From assembly GCF_026625565.1 (NCBI RefSeq), contig NZ_CP112998.1:3102501-3166500 (forward strand): a stretch of DNA of 64,000 nt, written 5' to 3'. Source of the stretch: Dyadobacter pollutisoli (GTDB lineage Bacteria; Bacteroidota; Bacteroidia; Cytophagales; Spirosomataceae). How positions within the stretch are numbered: the first letter of the stretch is position 1; the number at the start of each line of letters is the position of its first letter. The notes under the pieces were generated by a model. That model made no database searches, was not told the DNA's origin, and saw only the letters and a list, made by a program, of their open reading frames with translations. Positions 1 to 8,224 of the stretch are shown piece after piece. A program made the translations under genes and the position numbers.

Positions 1-267
1 ATGTTTATACAACTGAAAATCAATAGATTACACAATTAAAATAGCTCCATTTTGATGATACTGACTGTTTTTGATGATATTTAGTCAAAAAACGCACTTC
101 CAGCCTCCGACCTTAATATTAAGATAATATTGCAAATGAAAAAATTACGAAACAATCCATGCTATTATCGAGAAAATACAATTGTTTTTTTTCGATAAAT
201 CAAATGTTTGCAATAGTTGCTATAAGTGTCGAAAAGTCACTTAAATTCATCAGAAGGCTACTGATGA
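1..267. other. AT-rich intergenic region, no gene seen
   Basis: No convincing reading frame is visible here. The stretch is AT-rich and lies downstream of the sigma-54 regulator on the minus strand. It contains a 12-base perfect palindrome at 112-123 (CTTAATATTAAG) and an imperfect A/T-rich hairpin at 165-198, which may be the transcription end of the minus-strand operon. The left part may hold the promoter of a gene outside the window. Confidence 0.5.
165..198 (-). terminator. weak A/T-rich hairpin, possible terminator
   Basis: The arms TTATCGAGAAAATACAA and TTGTTTTTTTTCGATAA pair at 15 of 17 positions with essentially no loop. It lies about 70 bases past the stop of the minus-strand response regulator, where an operon end is expected. 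The stem is A/T-rich and therefore weak, so this is only a candidate. Confidence 0.25.
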
Positions 268-1755
268 CTAATCATCAGCACCATTCGGCCTGCGGATCTG
301 CAATTTGCGGATGCGGGATTGCAACGTTCGTTCGTTGATGAGAAGTAGGCGTGCGGCACCCTGGTCGCCGGTAACCCGCCAGTTCGTTTGTTGAAGTGCC
401 CTGAGAATGTGGATACGTTCGTTTTCTTCCAGCGATTCAATGGCGCCGCTTTCACCAGGCGTTTTGCGGGAACGTGCCGGATCTTCGAGTAACCAGTCGT
501 CCACCTTGAACTTGTCGCCCTTGCTCATAATGATGCCGCGCTCGATCACATTTTCCAGCTCGCGAATATTGCCCGGCCAATGGTGTGCTTCCAGAAGCTG
601 ATAGGTTTTCTTCGAAATCCGGCGGATCACCTTCCCATTTTTAACTGCATATTTTTTGACAAAATGCCTTACCAAAAGCGGAATATCTTCTTTTCTGTCC
701 CGTAATGGAGGTGTATGCAACGGAAACACATTGAGCCTGTAAAACAAGTCCGCCCGAAAACGGCCCTGTTGCACCGCTGCGTTAAGGTCAACGTGGGTGG
801 CGGTAATCACGCGGACGTCGACCTTAGTGGTCCTGGTAGCGCCCAGCCGGTCAAACTCACCTTCCTGTAAAACCCGAAGCAGCTTCGCCTGTAACTCCAA
901 TGGAAAATCGCCGATCTCATCCAGAAAAATAGTACCCTGATGTGCCAGCTCAAACCGGCCGGGGCGAGCGGAGGTGGCGCCCGTGAATGCCCCTTTTTCG
1001 TGCCCAAATAATTCACTTTCGATCAGCTGGGCCGGTAATGCCGCGCAGTTGATCTTAATGAATGGCTTTTGGCGGCGGTGGCTCAGCCGGTGCACGGCCC
1101 TGGCCAGCAGCTCCTTTCCAGTACCCGTTTCACCGGTGATCAGTACCGTCGCGTCGGTAACGGCTACGCGGGCTGTCCGGTGCAGTACCTCCTGAAAAAC
1201 GGGGCTGTGGCTCACCATATCGTCAAAATTGAACGATTCGTTCACCTCTTCCCGGAGCAGCTGGTTCTCTTCTTCCAGCATGGTCGTCAGTGTTTCGACT
1301 TCACCCAATGCCCGCGAAAGGTTTTCATTGGTTTGCTGCAAATGTTGGATAAGCCGTTCATTTTCACGCTGCAGCATTCTGATCTGAAGGGCTCTTTCAA
1401 ACAACCTTTGTAATTCCTCTTCCGCCCAGGGCTTATGAAAAAAATGAAATATCTTACCCTGGTTGACAGCCTGAACTAGCGTTTCCAAATCGCCATATCC
1501 CGTTAAAAGAATGCGTGCGGGTTCGGGATTAAGCTGGTAGATCTGCTCAAAAAACTGAACACCCGACATTCCCGGCATGCGCTGATCGGCCACCACGAGG
1601 TCTATCTCATGCTCCTTGAATATGGTTAGTCCCTCCTCTGCGGAAAGGGCCGTCAACACATGATACTCCCATGAAAACGTGGCTGCGAAAAACTTTAAAT
1701 TGATCTCCTCATCGTCAACATATAAGATCGTATAGGACTTTTGCTCCATTGCCAT
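268..1755 (-). CDS. sigma-54-dependent NtrC-type response regulator (REC-AAA+-Fis)
   Basis: This is a DNA-binding response regulator that activates sigma-54 RNA polymerase when phosphorylated. The 495-residue protein starts with a receiver domain (about 8-122, acidic pair at 14-15, phosphoacceptor D57, conserved K108). A predicted coiled coil follows (about 122-172). The AAA+ domain carries Walker A GETGTGKE near 208-215, the sigma-54 contact motif GAFTGA at 255-260 and Walker B TIFLDE at 275-280. A Fis-type helix-turn-helix occupies the last 40 residues (GAARLLLINERTLQSRIRKL). The gene lies 45 bases behind the sensor kinase on the same strand, so the two probably form a cognate pair. The target promoters are not evident in the window. 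Confidence 0.93.
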   Translation of the reverse strand: MAMEQKSYTILYVDDEEINLKFFAATFSWEYHVLTALSAEEGLTIFKEHEIDLVVADQRMPGMSGVQFFEQIYQLNPEPARILLTGYGDLETLVQAVNQGKIFHFFHKPWAEEELQRLFERALQIRMLQRENERLIQHLQQTNENLSRALGEVETLTTMLEEENQLLREEVNESFNFDDMVSHSPVFQEVLHRTARVAVTDATVLITGETGTGKELLARAVHRLSHRRQKPFIKINCAALPAQLIESELFGHEKGAFTGATSARPGRFELAHQGTIFLDEIGDFPLELQAKLLRVLQEGEFDRLGATRTTKVDVRVITATHVDLNAAVQQGRFRADLFYRLNVFPLHTPPLRDRKEDIPLLVRHFVKKYAVKNGKVIRRISKKTYQLLEAHHWPGNIRELENVIERGIIMSKGDKFKVDDWLLEDPARSRKTPGESGAIESLEENERIHILRALQQTNWRVTGDQGAARLLLINERTLQSRIRKLQIRRPNGADD

Positions 1756-1800
1756 TTTGTTAATATATATTAAACATAATAGGCTAAATTCTCTTATTAG

Positions 1801-3813
1801 TTAAGCCAGTGTTAAATTTGTTGGAAGATAAATAAAAAATTTGGTACCGTGACCAACCTCGCTTTCTACTTCGAGCGTACCCTGGTGCTTGCGGATTATA
1901 CCATATGTGATCGACAGCCCCAGCCCTGTCCCCTCGCCTACCTGCTTGGTAGTAAAAAAAGGATCGAAAATCTTGGCCAGTATCTCTGGCTCAATACCAG
2001 TTCCATTATCGCTGATTGTAATTTCAACCGTCTCTCCAACCTGTTTAGTTGTGACATTGATCAGGCCTTCCGTCCCGTCCGTTCTCGCCTCAATGGCTTG
2101 AATGGCATTGGTAAACAGGTTCATGAATACCTGGTTCAAAGGCCCGGGATAGCAGGCCATTTCGGGAATCTGGTCGTCATAGTGCTTCGAAAGTTGAACA
2201 CCGGCTTCCTTGAATTTAAATTGAAGCAGTAGCAGCGTCGAGTCGAGGCACTCGTGGACATGGGCCATTTTACGCTCGGACTCATCGGTACGGGCAAAAT
2301 TCCGTAACCCGCTGACAATGTCGGCCGTACGTTTGGCGCCAAGCCTGATCCCGTCGATAAAATCGCCCAAACTGGCCTTCACGGCCTCATAGCGGTTATT
2401 TTTCTTGACAAGTTCAATGTTAACCCGCTGCAAAGCGATCTGTTCAGCGGGCAGGTTTTCTATTTCCTCCAATGCCCTCATGACTGTCATCAGCGCATTG
2501 ATATTTTTCTCCAATCCATTGATCCCGGTAAAAATAAAATTGACCGGATTGTTGATCTCGTGGGCGACACCTGCCGTCAGCAAACCCAGCGACGCCATTT
2601 TCTCGGAATGAATGAGCGAATCCTGTGCGAGTTTCAGGTCGGAAAGCGCCTGTTCGAGCTGGTCGTTTTTGAGGATCAATGCTTCATTCAATCGCTGCTT
2701 CGACCTGCTCGCCCGGACCACCAAAGTAATGATCACGCCAATGCCGAGTACGATCAATCCCAACAAATAAAGCGATACGGCCTGGGTCCTGATTTGAATG
2801 ATCTGCTTGTCCAACACCTTGTTCTGCTGTTGGATTTTGGCCCGCTGGCCTTCAATCAGGCCATCTCCTTTCGCCAGTTCCAATGATTGCTGTGCGAGGC
2901 GCTCTTCATAATAGTTCAGAAAATAAACCAGCTTGCCCACCTTGTCAGCCGCCTGTTGAACAGAAATAAAATCGGCCGCGAAAGCATCTACGAACCGGAC
3001 GGGATCCACTGCGCCCCAGTTCTCCCGGACATGATTCCACACTGCGGGATCGTCGTGATGCAGGTTCAGGAACAGAGACCTTAGCTGCTGTTTCAGGTTA
3101 TCAGGTAAGTTTCGCCGGATGACCACCGGGCTCTGCATGATCGGATACGACGTCCAGATGATCCTGACGGCATCTTTTGCGATCTGGCCAGTCAGCTGAT
3201 AGTTCATCAGGTCATCAATGGATACGAATGCAGCATCAGCCCGCTTGTCGATCGCCGACTGGATGGCTTCGAGGTGGCCGCCCGAAAAATGGACGCTTCC
3301 AAACTGTGCTTCGGGATACTGGACGCCCGCTGTGGCCAGCTGCATACGAGGGACAATGTGCCCGGAAGTAGAGGCGACATAAGCAAAATCTATTTTGACC
3401 TTATCGGCTGCATCAATCACCTCACCGATGGTATGATAAGGACTTCCGGGCCTGACGATGAGGCAGCTGCGGTATGTTTTGGCTTTACCACTACTGTCTC
3501 CCAAAATCACAAATGGCTCAATATTGGTAATGTGGTCACTCTTGGCAAAAACGTACTGAAAGGTATTCATCATCGCCAAATCCACCTCTCCCTGCCTGAG
3601 TACCTCGTGCATTCGCTTGGTGGAAGGGATGTTTTCGTATTTGACGGGTATTTTTAGTTTCGCGGAAATGTACTGGCAAAGTACCAGCGTCCTCTTTTCG
3701 TCAAAATAAGAAGAACCCGTGATCCGCAGGGTGTCGCGCTGCGATAGAGCTGACCTTGGGATCCAGATCAATATGAATAACCAGCCTAATGCCCCGGATA
3801 ATAATTTAGCCAT
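1801..3813 (-). CDS. sensor histidine kinase with PhnD-like periplasmic binding domain
   Basis: This is a membrane histidine kinase whose sensor region is a complete periplasmic binding domain of the phosphate/phosphite/phosphonate (PhnD) type. I use the ATG at 3813, which gives a clean signal peptide (AKLLSGALGWLFILIW); a start at 3852 adds 13 residues. Numbered from that longer start, the binding domain spans about 38-300, including DLAMMNTFQYVFAKS and the AAFVSIDDL segment. A coiled coil follows, then one membrane helix at about 361-380. The dimerisation domain has the phosphorylated histidine H431 in GVAHEINNPVNF. The ATPase domain shows N, G1 (ISDNGTGI) and G2 (GEGTGLGLS) boxes. The genuine ligand cannot be read from the sequence. 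The partner is the sigma-54 regulator directly downstream. Confidence 0.9.
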   Translation of the reverse strand: MAKLLSGALGWLFILIWIPRSALSQRDTLRITGSSYFDEKRTLVLCQYISAKLKIPVKYENIPSTKRMHEVLRQGEVDLAMMNTFQYVFAKSDHITNIEPFVILGDSSGKAKTYRSCLIVRPGSPYHTIGEVIDAADKVKIDFAYVASTSGHIVPRMQLATAGVQYPEAQFGSVHFSGGHLEAIQSAIDKRADAAFVSIDDLMNYQLTGQIAKDAVRIIWTSYPIMQSPVVIRRNLPDNLKQQLRSLFLNLHHDDPAVWNHVRENWGAVDPVRFVDAFAADFISVQQAADKVGKLVYFLNYYEERLAQQSLELAKGDGLIEGQRAKIQQQNKVLDKQIIQIRTQAVSLYLLGLIVLGIGVIITLVVRASRSKQRLNEALILKNDQLEQALSDLKLAQDSLIHSEKMASLGLLTAGVAHEINNPVNFIFTGINGLEKNINALMTVMRALEEIENLPAEQIALQRVNIELVKKNNRYEAVKASLGDFIDGIRLGAKRTADIVSGLRNFARTDESERKMAHVHECLDSTLLLLQFKFKEAGVQLSKHYDDQIPEMACYPGPLNQVFMNLFTNAIQAIEARTDGTEGLINVTTKQVGETVEITISDNGTGIEPEILAKIFDPFFTTKQVGEGTGLGLSITYGIIRKHQGTLEVESEVGHGTKFFIYLPTNLTLA

Positions 3814-3885
3814 GTTAATTACCAAAAACTTGATGCGCCGAAGATGGTACAAAAAAATTTATCTGTGGTAAATATCCGGCTGTTT

Positions 3886-4893
3886 CTATGCAAATTCAAC
3901 TTCACTTCTGCTCGTCCTGAACATGCGTTTGTAGTCACTGGGCGTGATCATGAGGTTTCGGAGGAATACCCTGCGCATCGACACCAGACTTACCAGCCCG
4001 GTTTTTGTGGCAATCTGCTCCATATTCAGGTCGCTTTCCTCCAATAGTTTCCGGGCCATTTCGACTCGGAGTTTTTCTACAAATTTGGCGGGAGTCAGGC
4101 TGGTCTCTTTTAGAAATACCCGGGCAAAATTCCTCGGGCTCATATTGCTGTGCAATGCAAGCTGCTCTACACTCAAATCCTTATCCAGATTGGCAATCAT
4201 CCATTCCTGAATTTTGCTGAATGTCGTATTTTCCGGCTCAGGCAACAAGTCCCCAAATTGCGATTGATACCCAGGTCGTTTGAGATAAAGAACCAGATGA
4301 CGCGCCACCGAAACAGCGATTTCACGGCCATAGTCTTCCTCCACAAGCGCCAGAGAAATGTCCGTTGCCGACGATACGCCGCCTGAGGTATAAATATTGC
4401 CGTCTTTGATGAAAAGCTGCGAAGAATCAACATGAACATCAGGATACTCACGGTTCAATCGCGACGCTTTCTCCCAATGCGTGGTTACGTTCTTGTTATT
4501 CAAAAGCCCGGCCCTCGCCAATGCAAAAGTCCCCACACAAATAGATCCTATCCGGCGGACTTTGGAATATGTTTCCGAAACCCATTGATAAAAATCGGAA
4601 GTTTCGATAACCGGGTTTTCAAAATTGTAACCTGCGATAATGAGTGTGTCGATGGGCTGCTGGATATCGTCCCGTTTAATGGGTGTACTGATGACAATGC
4701 CCGACCTGGTCACGACCTGGTCGGAACGATCGGCTGCGACTACAATCACTTTGTAAGCACTTTCAACCCCGGTCTTTTCGTAAACCATTTTGGACGCCTG
4801 AAAAAAAACATCTCCCGGACCTGCAATTTCCAATAAAGGCAGGTTCGGGAATGCGACAATGACAACCAGTTTTGAATGCTCCGATGCGTTCAT
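3886..4893 (-). CDS. GlxA-family transcriptional regulator (DJ-1/PfpI + AraC HTH)
   Basis: This is a 335-residue AraC-type transcription factor. Its N-terminal half (about 8-190) is a DJ-1/PfpI amidotransferase-like domain with a cysteine at the nucleophile elbow (C119 in IGSICVGTFALARAG). The C-terminal 100 residues hold the two helix-turn-helix motifs of AraC regulators (LSVEQLALHSNMSPRNFARV and the TPSDYKRMF ending). In this family the DJ-1 domain normally senses a small molecule rather than acting as a protease. The start lies 10 bases after the GAPDH stop, so it is probably cotranscribed with it and may respond to a triose, aldehyde or redox signal; that role is inference. The two-component kinase follows on the same strand. 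Confidence 0.9.
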   Translation of the reverse strand: MNASEHSKLVVIVAFPNLPLLEIAGPGDVFFQASKMVYEKTGVESAYKVIVVAADRSDQVVTRSGIVISTPIKRDDIQQPIDTLIIAGYNFENPVIETSDFYQWVSETYSKVRRIGSICVGTFALARAGLLNNKNVTTHWEKASRLNREYPDVHVDSSQLFIKDGNIYTSGGVSSATDISLALVEEDYGREIAVSVARHLVLYLKRPGYQSQFGDLLPEPENTTFSKIQEWMIANLDKDLSVEQLALHSNMSPRNFARVFLKETSLTPAKFVEKLRVEMARKLLEESDLNMEQIATKTGLVSLVSMRRVFLRNLMITPSDYKRMFRTSRSEVEFA

Positions 4894-4903
4894 TTGGTTT
4901 GTT

Positions 4904-5899
4904 TTATTTGACAGTATTTAAAATCTCGGAAACCAATTCGGAGATACGATTGGAGATACCAACCTCATTGTCGTACCAGGCAACCACTTTCACAATGTTA
5001 CCGATACTTCTTGTCAGCGTTCCGTCGACAATCGATGAATGGGTATTGCCCAGGATGTCGACCGACACAAATTGTTCCTCGGTGTATTCCAGCACTCCGC
5101 TCAACTGATTTTGCGAATATGCCTTCAATATATCATTAATTTCCTGTGCAGACGCATGTTTGGTCAGGTTGAGCGAAAGATCCACGATAGAGCCGTCCAC
5201 AACCGGCACCCGGTAAGAAAATCCGTCCAGTTTTCCTTTCAGGTTAGGGAGCACCTCACCGATCGCTTTTGCCGCGCCGGTAGTAGTAGGTATGATCGAC
5301 TGACTGGCCGCTCTCGCTCTCCGTAAATCCCGGTGGGGTGCATCCTGCAATACCTGATCCGCCGTGAAAGCATGTACCGTGCTCATATAACCCGACTCAA
5401 TTCCAAATTCCTGGTCGAGAACGTGCAGGACGGGCGCGATAGCATTGGTGGTACAGGAAGCAGTCGAGTAAATGTTGTCGTCGACGGCAATGATGTCATT
5501 GTTGACCCCGCTTACGATGGTCTTCACGCCACCGGTCGCAGGAGCGGTAATGAGCACTTTTTTAGCACCGGCGTCAATATGCAGCTGGGCTTTATCCCTT
5601 TCGGTAAACCGTCCGGTGGATTCAATGACAACGTCTATTCCAAGATCTTTCCAGGGTAATTTCTCCGGCGCTTTCTCACTCAGCAGAATGATATTTTTAC
5701 CATTGACATTGATATAAGTCCCGTCTTCCGAAACCTGGCCAGGGAAATGACCATGCGATGAATCGTATTTGAGTAAATGAGTAAGGGTTTTAATGTCAGT
5801 CAAATCGTTGATAGCGACCACTTCAACATTCTCCTTGTTTTGTAAGGCGCGCAAAGTCATACGGCCTATTCTACCGAAACCATTAATTGCAATTTTCAT
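4904..5899 (-). CDS. gap: type I glyceraldehyde-3-phosphate dehydrogenase
   Basis: This enzyme oxidises glyceraldehyde 3-phosphate to 1,3-bisphosphoglycerate with NAD+ in glycolysis. The ATG at 5899 is chosen because KIAINGFGRIGRM is the conserved start of the family; an upstream frame adds 11 unrelated residues. The protein has 331 residues. The Rossmann motif is at 5-13, an acidic residue in AINDLTD favours NAD, and the active-site cysteine is C149 in STASCTTNAIAP, with the catalytic histidine in the VHAFTADQ segment. The C-terminal motif reads WYDNEVGISNR where most family members have NEWGYSNR, so this could be a secondary paralogue. It leads a collinear minus-strand group with the GlxA-type regulator 10 bases downstream. 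Confidence 0.95.
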   Translation of the reverse strand: MKIAINGFGRIGRMTLRALQNKENVEVVAINDLTDIKTLTHLLKYDSSHGHFPGQVSEDGTYINVNGKNIILLSEKAPEKLPWKDLGIDVVIESTGRFTERDKAQLHIDAGAKKVLITAPATGGVKTIVSGVNNDIIAVDDNIYSTASCTTNAIAPVLHVLDQEFGIESGYMSTVHAFTADQVLQDAPHRDLRRARAASQSIIPTTTGAAKAIGEVLPNLKGKLDGFSYRVPVVDGSIVDLSLNLTKHASAQEINDILKAYSQNQLSGVLEYTEEQFVSVDILGNTHSSIVDGTLTRSIGNIVKVVAWYDNEVGISNRISELVSEILNTVK

Positions 5900-5957
5900 G
5901 TCTGTATCATTTAGGTACCGATTGATCCTCATTCACTTCCGGGGCTCAATCATGGAA

Positions 5958-5965
5958 CAAATTTA
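5958..5965 (-). promoter_or_regulatory. candidate -7 box (TAAATTTG) for gap
   Basis: Read on the minus strand the sequence is TAAATTTG, a full match to the Bacteroidota -7 consensus TAnnTTTG, about 60 bases upstream of the gap start. No strong -33 TTG is seen at the usual spacing; that position falls inside the inverted repeat at 5979-6015. This is a sequence match only. Confidence 0.35.
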
Positions 5966-5978
5966 CAAAATGAAAATA

Positions 5979-6015
5979 TTGGCAGAAATGACAAATTTTA
6001 TACTATTTCTGCCAA
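5979..6015. promoter_or_regulatory. 11-bp-arm inverted repeat, candidate operator
   Basis: The perfect arms TTGGCAGAAAT and ATTTCTGCCAA are separated by 15 bases (5990-6004). The repeat lies in the divergent spacer between gap (minus) and the ECF sigma gene (plus), just upstream of the candidate -7 box for gap, so a bound protein would cover the -33 region. The loop is A/T-rich and there is no U-run, which argues for a protein-binding site rather than a terminator. The binding regulator is unknown; the GlxA-type protein encoded after gap is one candidate. Confidence 0.6.
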
Positions 6016-6198
6016 AGTGAAATAGTTGACTTTATACTAAAAATATAGCTTCTGATGGGATACTTTGGACGGACCTGTATTCCATTTTGAGAACCTGTTG
6101 GGTAAATTCCGTTTCTTAGCATCAAATTTTATTTTCATTGCATACAACCATTTGCTTCCGGGTGGGCCTCTTTAACCCGAAGACACTAAAAATCATCT

Positions 6199-6714
6199 AT
6201 GACATCTGAGACGGAGCTGATATCGGGTTGCCTTTTGAACGACCGGGTCGCGCAACGGCAACTTTACGACCGGTACAAAAAAGCGATGTATACGCTCGCC
6301 TACCGCATTACCGGTGACTTCGATGATGCCAATGATGTTTTACAGGATGCTTTTTTAGAGATATTCCGTCACCTCGATCAGTTCCGCGGAGAGGCAACAC
6401 TCGGTGCCTGGATCAAGCAGATCGTGGTGCGCAAATCGACCAAAAAGAAAAAAGTGGTGATGTGGCAGAATGTGGAGGATTACATGGATGAAAGCATTGA
6501 CTGGGGAAATAATGATATCAATGTGGCCCATCTCGAAACTGCGGTCCTATCGCTTCCCGACGGGTTCAGGACGATTTTCGTGCTGGCAGAAGTGGAGGGT
6601 TATACCCACCGGGAAATCGCGGTAATGCTCAATATTTCAGAAGGTACCTCTAAATCTCAGCTGTTTCACGCCAAAAGGAAACTTCGCAGCATGCTTTCCT
6701 CAAATGGATACTGA
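6199..6714 (+). CDS. ECF-type RNA polymerase sigma factor
   Basis: This is a 171-residue extracytoplasmic-function sigma factor. Region 2 spans about 18-85 (RLYDRYKKAMYTLAYRITG, DDANDVLQDAFLEIF, a basic stretch after GAWIKQIVVR) and region 4 about 112-168 (LPDGFRTIFVLAEVEGYTHR, EIAVMLNISEGTSKSQL). No extra sensory domain is present. Its last 11 bases overlap the start of the next gene, an anti-sigma-like membrane protein, which is the usual arrangement for an ECF/anti-sigma pair. It heads a run of seven plus-strand genes with very short spacers, so it probably controls its own operon in response to an envelope signal; that last point is inference. Confidence 0.93.
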   Translation: MTSETELISGCLLNDRVAQRQLYDRYKKAMYTLAYRITGDFDDANDVLQDAFLEIFRHLDQFRGEATLGAWIKQIVVRKSTKKKKVVMWQNVEDYMDESIDWGNNDINVAHLETAVLSLPDGFRTIFVLAEVEGYTHREIAVMLNISEGTSKSQLFHAKRKLRSMLSSNGY

Positions 6715-7291
6715 TATGGAAAAGAACCATGATAATCTAAAAAAGGCGATCAGCAAATTGCCAGGTTACGAGCCAGACGACCGCGTTTGGGCGACTTTAA
6801 ATGAAAAACTGAACGAGCTCCCGCTGAGCAATGCATTAAATACATTGCCCGAATATGAACCGGACGATAAGCTTTGGGACCTGATCGCCGCGAATGCTGC
6901 TGTCAAAAAACCCACATTACTTTGGTGGCATTATGCAGCTGCGATGGTGGCTGTCGGGTTATCGCTCGGCATGCTGTTCTATGGGAAAGGCCAGCAGCAG
7001 CAGGTTTCCTACTCCATTGAAAAAGTAGATTCCCGCCTGCAAAACGACGAAATAAAAGTAACCGACGCTCAGTATAAAAGGTTAAAAGCATATTGTGAAA
7101 CCGAAACACTAGTTTGTAACAGTAAAGATTACAAGCAGTTGCAAGACGAATACGAGAAATTGAATGAAGCGTCGGTACAATTACAGCAGGCGATTGGCGA
7201 GTATAATACCGAAGCCGAGCTTATCCGGCAGTTTGCAATATTAGAAGAACAAAAGGCTGATATTTTGAATGAAATGGCCAAAATGATTTAA
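6704..7291 (+). CDS. probable anti-sigma factor-like single-pass membrane protein
   Basis: The 195-residue protein has a cytoplasmic N-terminal region, one membrane helix at about 73-91 (LWWHYAAAMVAVGLSLGMLF) and a periplasmic coiled-coil-rich C-terminal part (about 100-195, heptad-like LQDEYEKLNEASVQLQQAI). No zinc-binding anti-sigma (ZAS) motif is seen. The N-terminal region holds two copies of a short motif, LPGYEPDDRVWATL and LPEYEPDDKLWDLI, about 30 residues apart. Position right after the ECF gene, with overlap, and topology suggest that it restrains the sigma factor. A second ATG at 6716 would remove only four residues and the overlap. No family assignment can be made by eye, so the role is inferred from context. 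Confidence 0.7.
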   Translation: MDTDMEKNHDNLKKAISKLPGYEPDDRVWATLNEKLNELPLSNALNTLPEYEPDDKLWDLIAANAAVKKPTLLWWHYAAAMVAVGLSLGMLFYGKGQQQQVSYSIEKVDSRLQNDEIKVTDAQYKRLKAYCETETLVCNSKDYKQLQDEYEKLNEASVQLQQAIGEYNTEAELIRQFAILEEQKADILNEMAKMI

Positions 7292-7300
7292 ATAAAAGAC

Positions 7301-8203
7301 ATGAAACCGCTCAAAATTTTTTACAGATACATCTTGTCGACACTGCCGGCGCTTGCATTGATTGCGACGATCGGGCAGGTACGGGCACAGGGAGTTTTAC
7401 AGGTTGCCACCAAAACGATCGAAAAAACCATCGGCAGCCCGGCTGTACGCACACTTTTTATTACAGCTGAAAAGGCAGATATCGAAATGACGACCTGGAA
7501 CAAAGCCGAGATCACGATCGTCCTGGAACTATCGGCCAGGCATCCCGACAGAAACACGGCAGCGACGGATCTTTCCAAAGTGCAGTATATCGCCGACCGT
7601 AACGGAAAGGATTATTTTCTCAGAAATTACATTGTCCTGAAAGATGGCGAAAATAAGCCTGTATCCAATGTAAAGGCCCGTTATGTGATCCATTTGCCTC
7701 CCTCCTGCTCCGTCGATCTTAAAAATTCGTTCGGTACCATTACGCTCAAAGGCCTGACGAACAGTATTCAGCTCAAAGCCGACTTTTGTACCACCAATCT
7801 GGTGGACCTGAGGGGAAAAGGACAGGTGAATACCTCTTTCGGAGAGTTAAAAGGCACCGATCTGTCGGGCGTTTTCACTTTCACCAGCGACCACACCAGG
7901 CTGCATTTGAACCAGGTGGCAGGCGTGATCAGGCTGGACGCGGACTATGGCAATGTGGACATTTATCCAACCATTGGTTTAACTAGTCTGGCTATCAAAT
8001 CAAAAAAGGCCGAAATAACACTGCTTACAAAGAATTGGCAGATTTTTGACTACACCATTCAAAGCGCATATGCGACGATGAAGTTGCCCAACGGCTTTAA
8101 ATGGACACGCAATACAGCCGATTTCAAAGACGCATTCTTCAACCGGAACCAGCTGGCCAATGTCGATATCAACGCGGAATTTGGCAATGTGACCATCAGG
8201 TAG
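7301..8203 (+). CDS. secreted DUF4097-like (adhesin-type beta-helix) protein
   Basis: The 300-residue protein begins with a signal peptide (about 1-30, ending VRAQG). The rest is beta-rich with repeated short strands of the kind seen in DUF4097/DUF2807 putative adhesin domains, for example VDLKNSFGTITLKGL, VNTSFGELKGTDLSG, IRLDADYGNVDIYP and the last strand VDINAEFGNVTIR. The recurring pattern is an alternation of a short turn containing FG or YG with a hydrophobic strand, as in a right-handed beta-helix. It is 10 bases after the anti-sigma-like gene and 22 before the first barrel paralogue, so it belongs to the ECF operon. DUF4097 proteins often accompany ECF/anti-sigma genes in this phylum; the function is unknown. 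Confidence 0.75.
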   Translation: MKPLKIFYRYILSTLPALALIATIGQVRAQGVLQVATKTIEKTIGSPAVRTLFITAEKADIEMTTWNKAEITIVLELSARHPDRNTAATDLSKVQYIADRNGKDYFLRNYIVLKDGENKPVSNVKARYVIHLPPSCSVDLKNSFGTITLKGLTNSIQLKADFCTTNLVDLRGKGQVNTSFGELKGTDLSGVFTFTSDHTRLHLNQVAGVIRLDADYGNVDIYPTIGLTSLAIKSKKAEITLLTKNWQIFDYTIQSAYATMKLPNGFKWTRNTADFKDAFFNRNQLANVDINAEFGNVTIR

Positions 8204-8224
8204 TCGCCTGTTAACCTTCTATTT

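Noticed and set aside
112..123. Perfect 12-base palindrome CTTAATATTAAG
   Set aside because: In such an AT-rich stretch this could easily occur by chance and nothing nearby supports a role.
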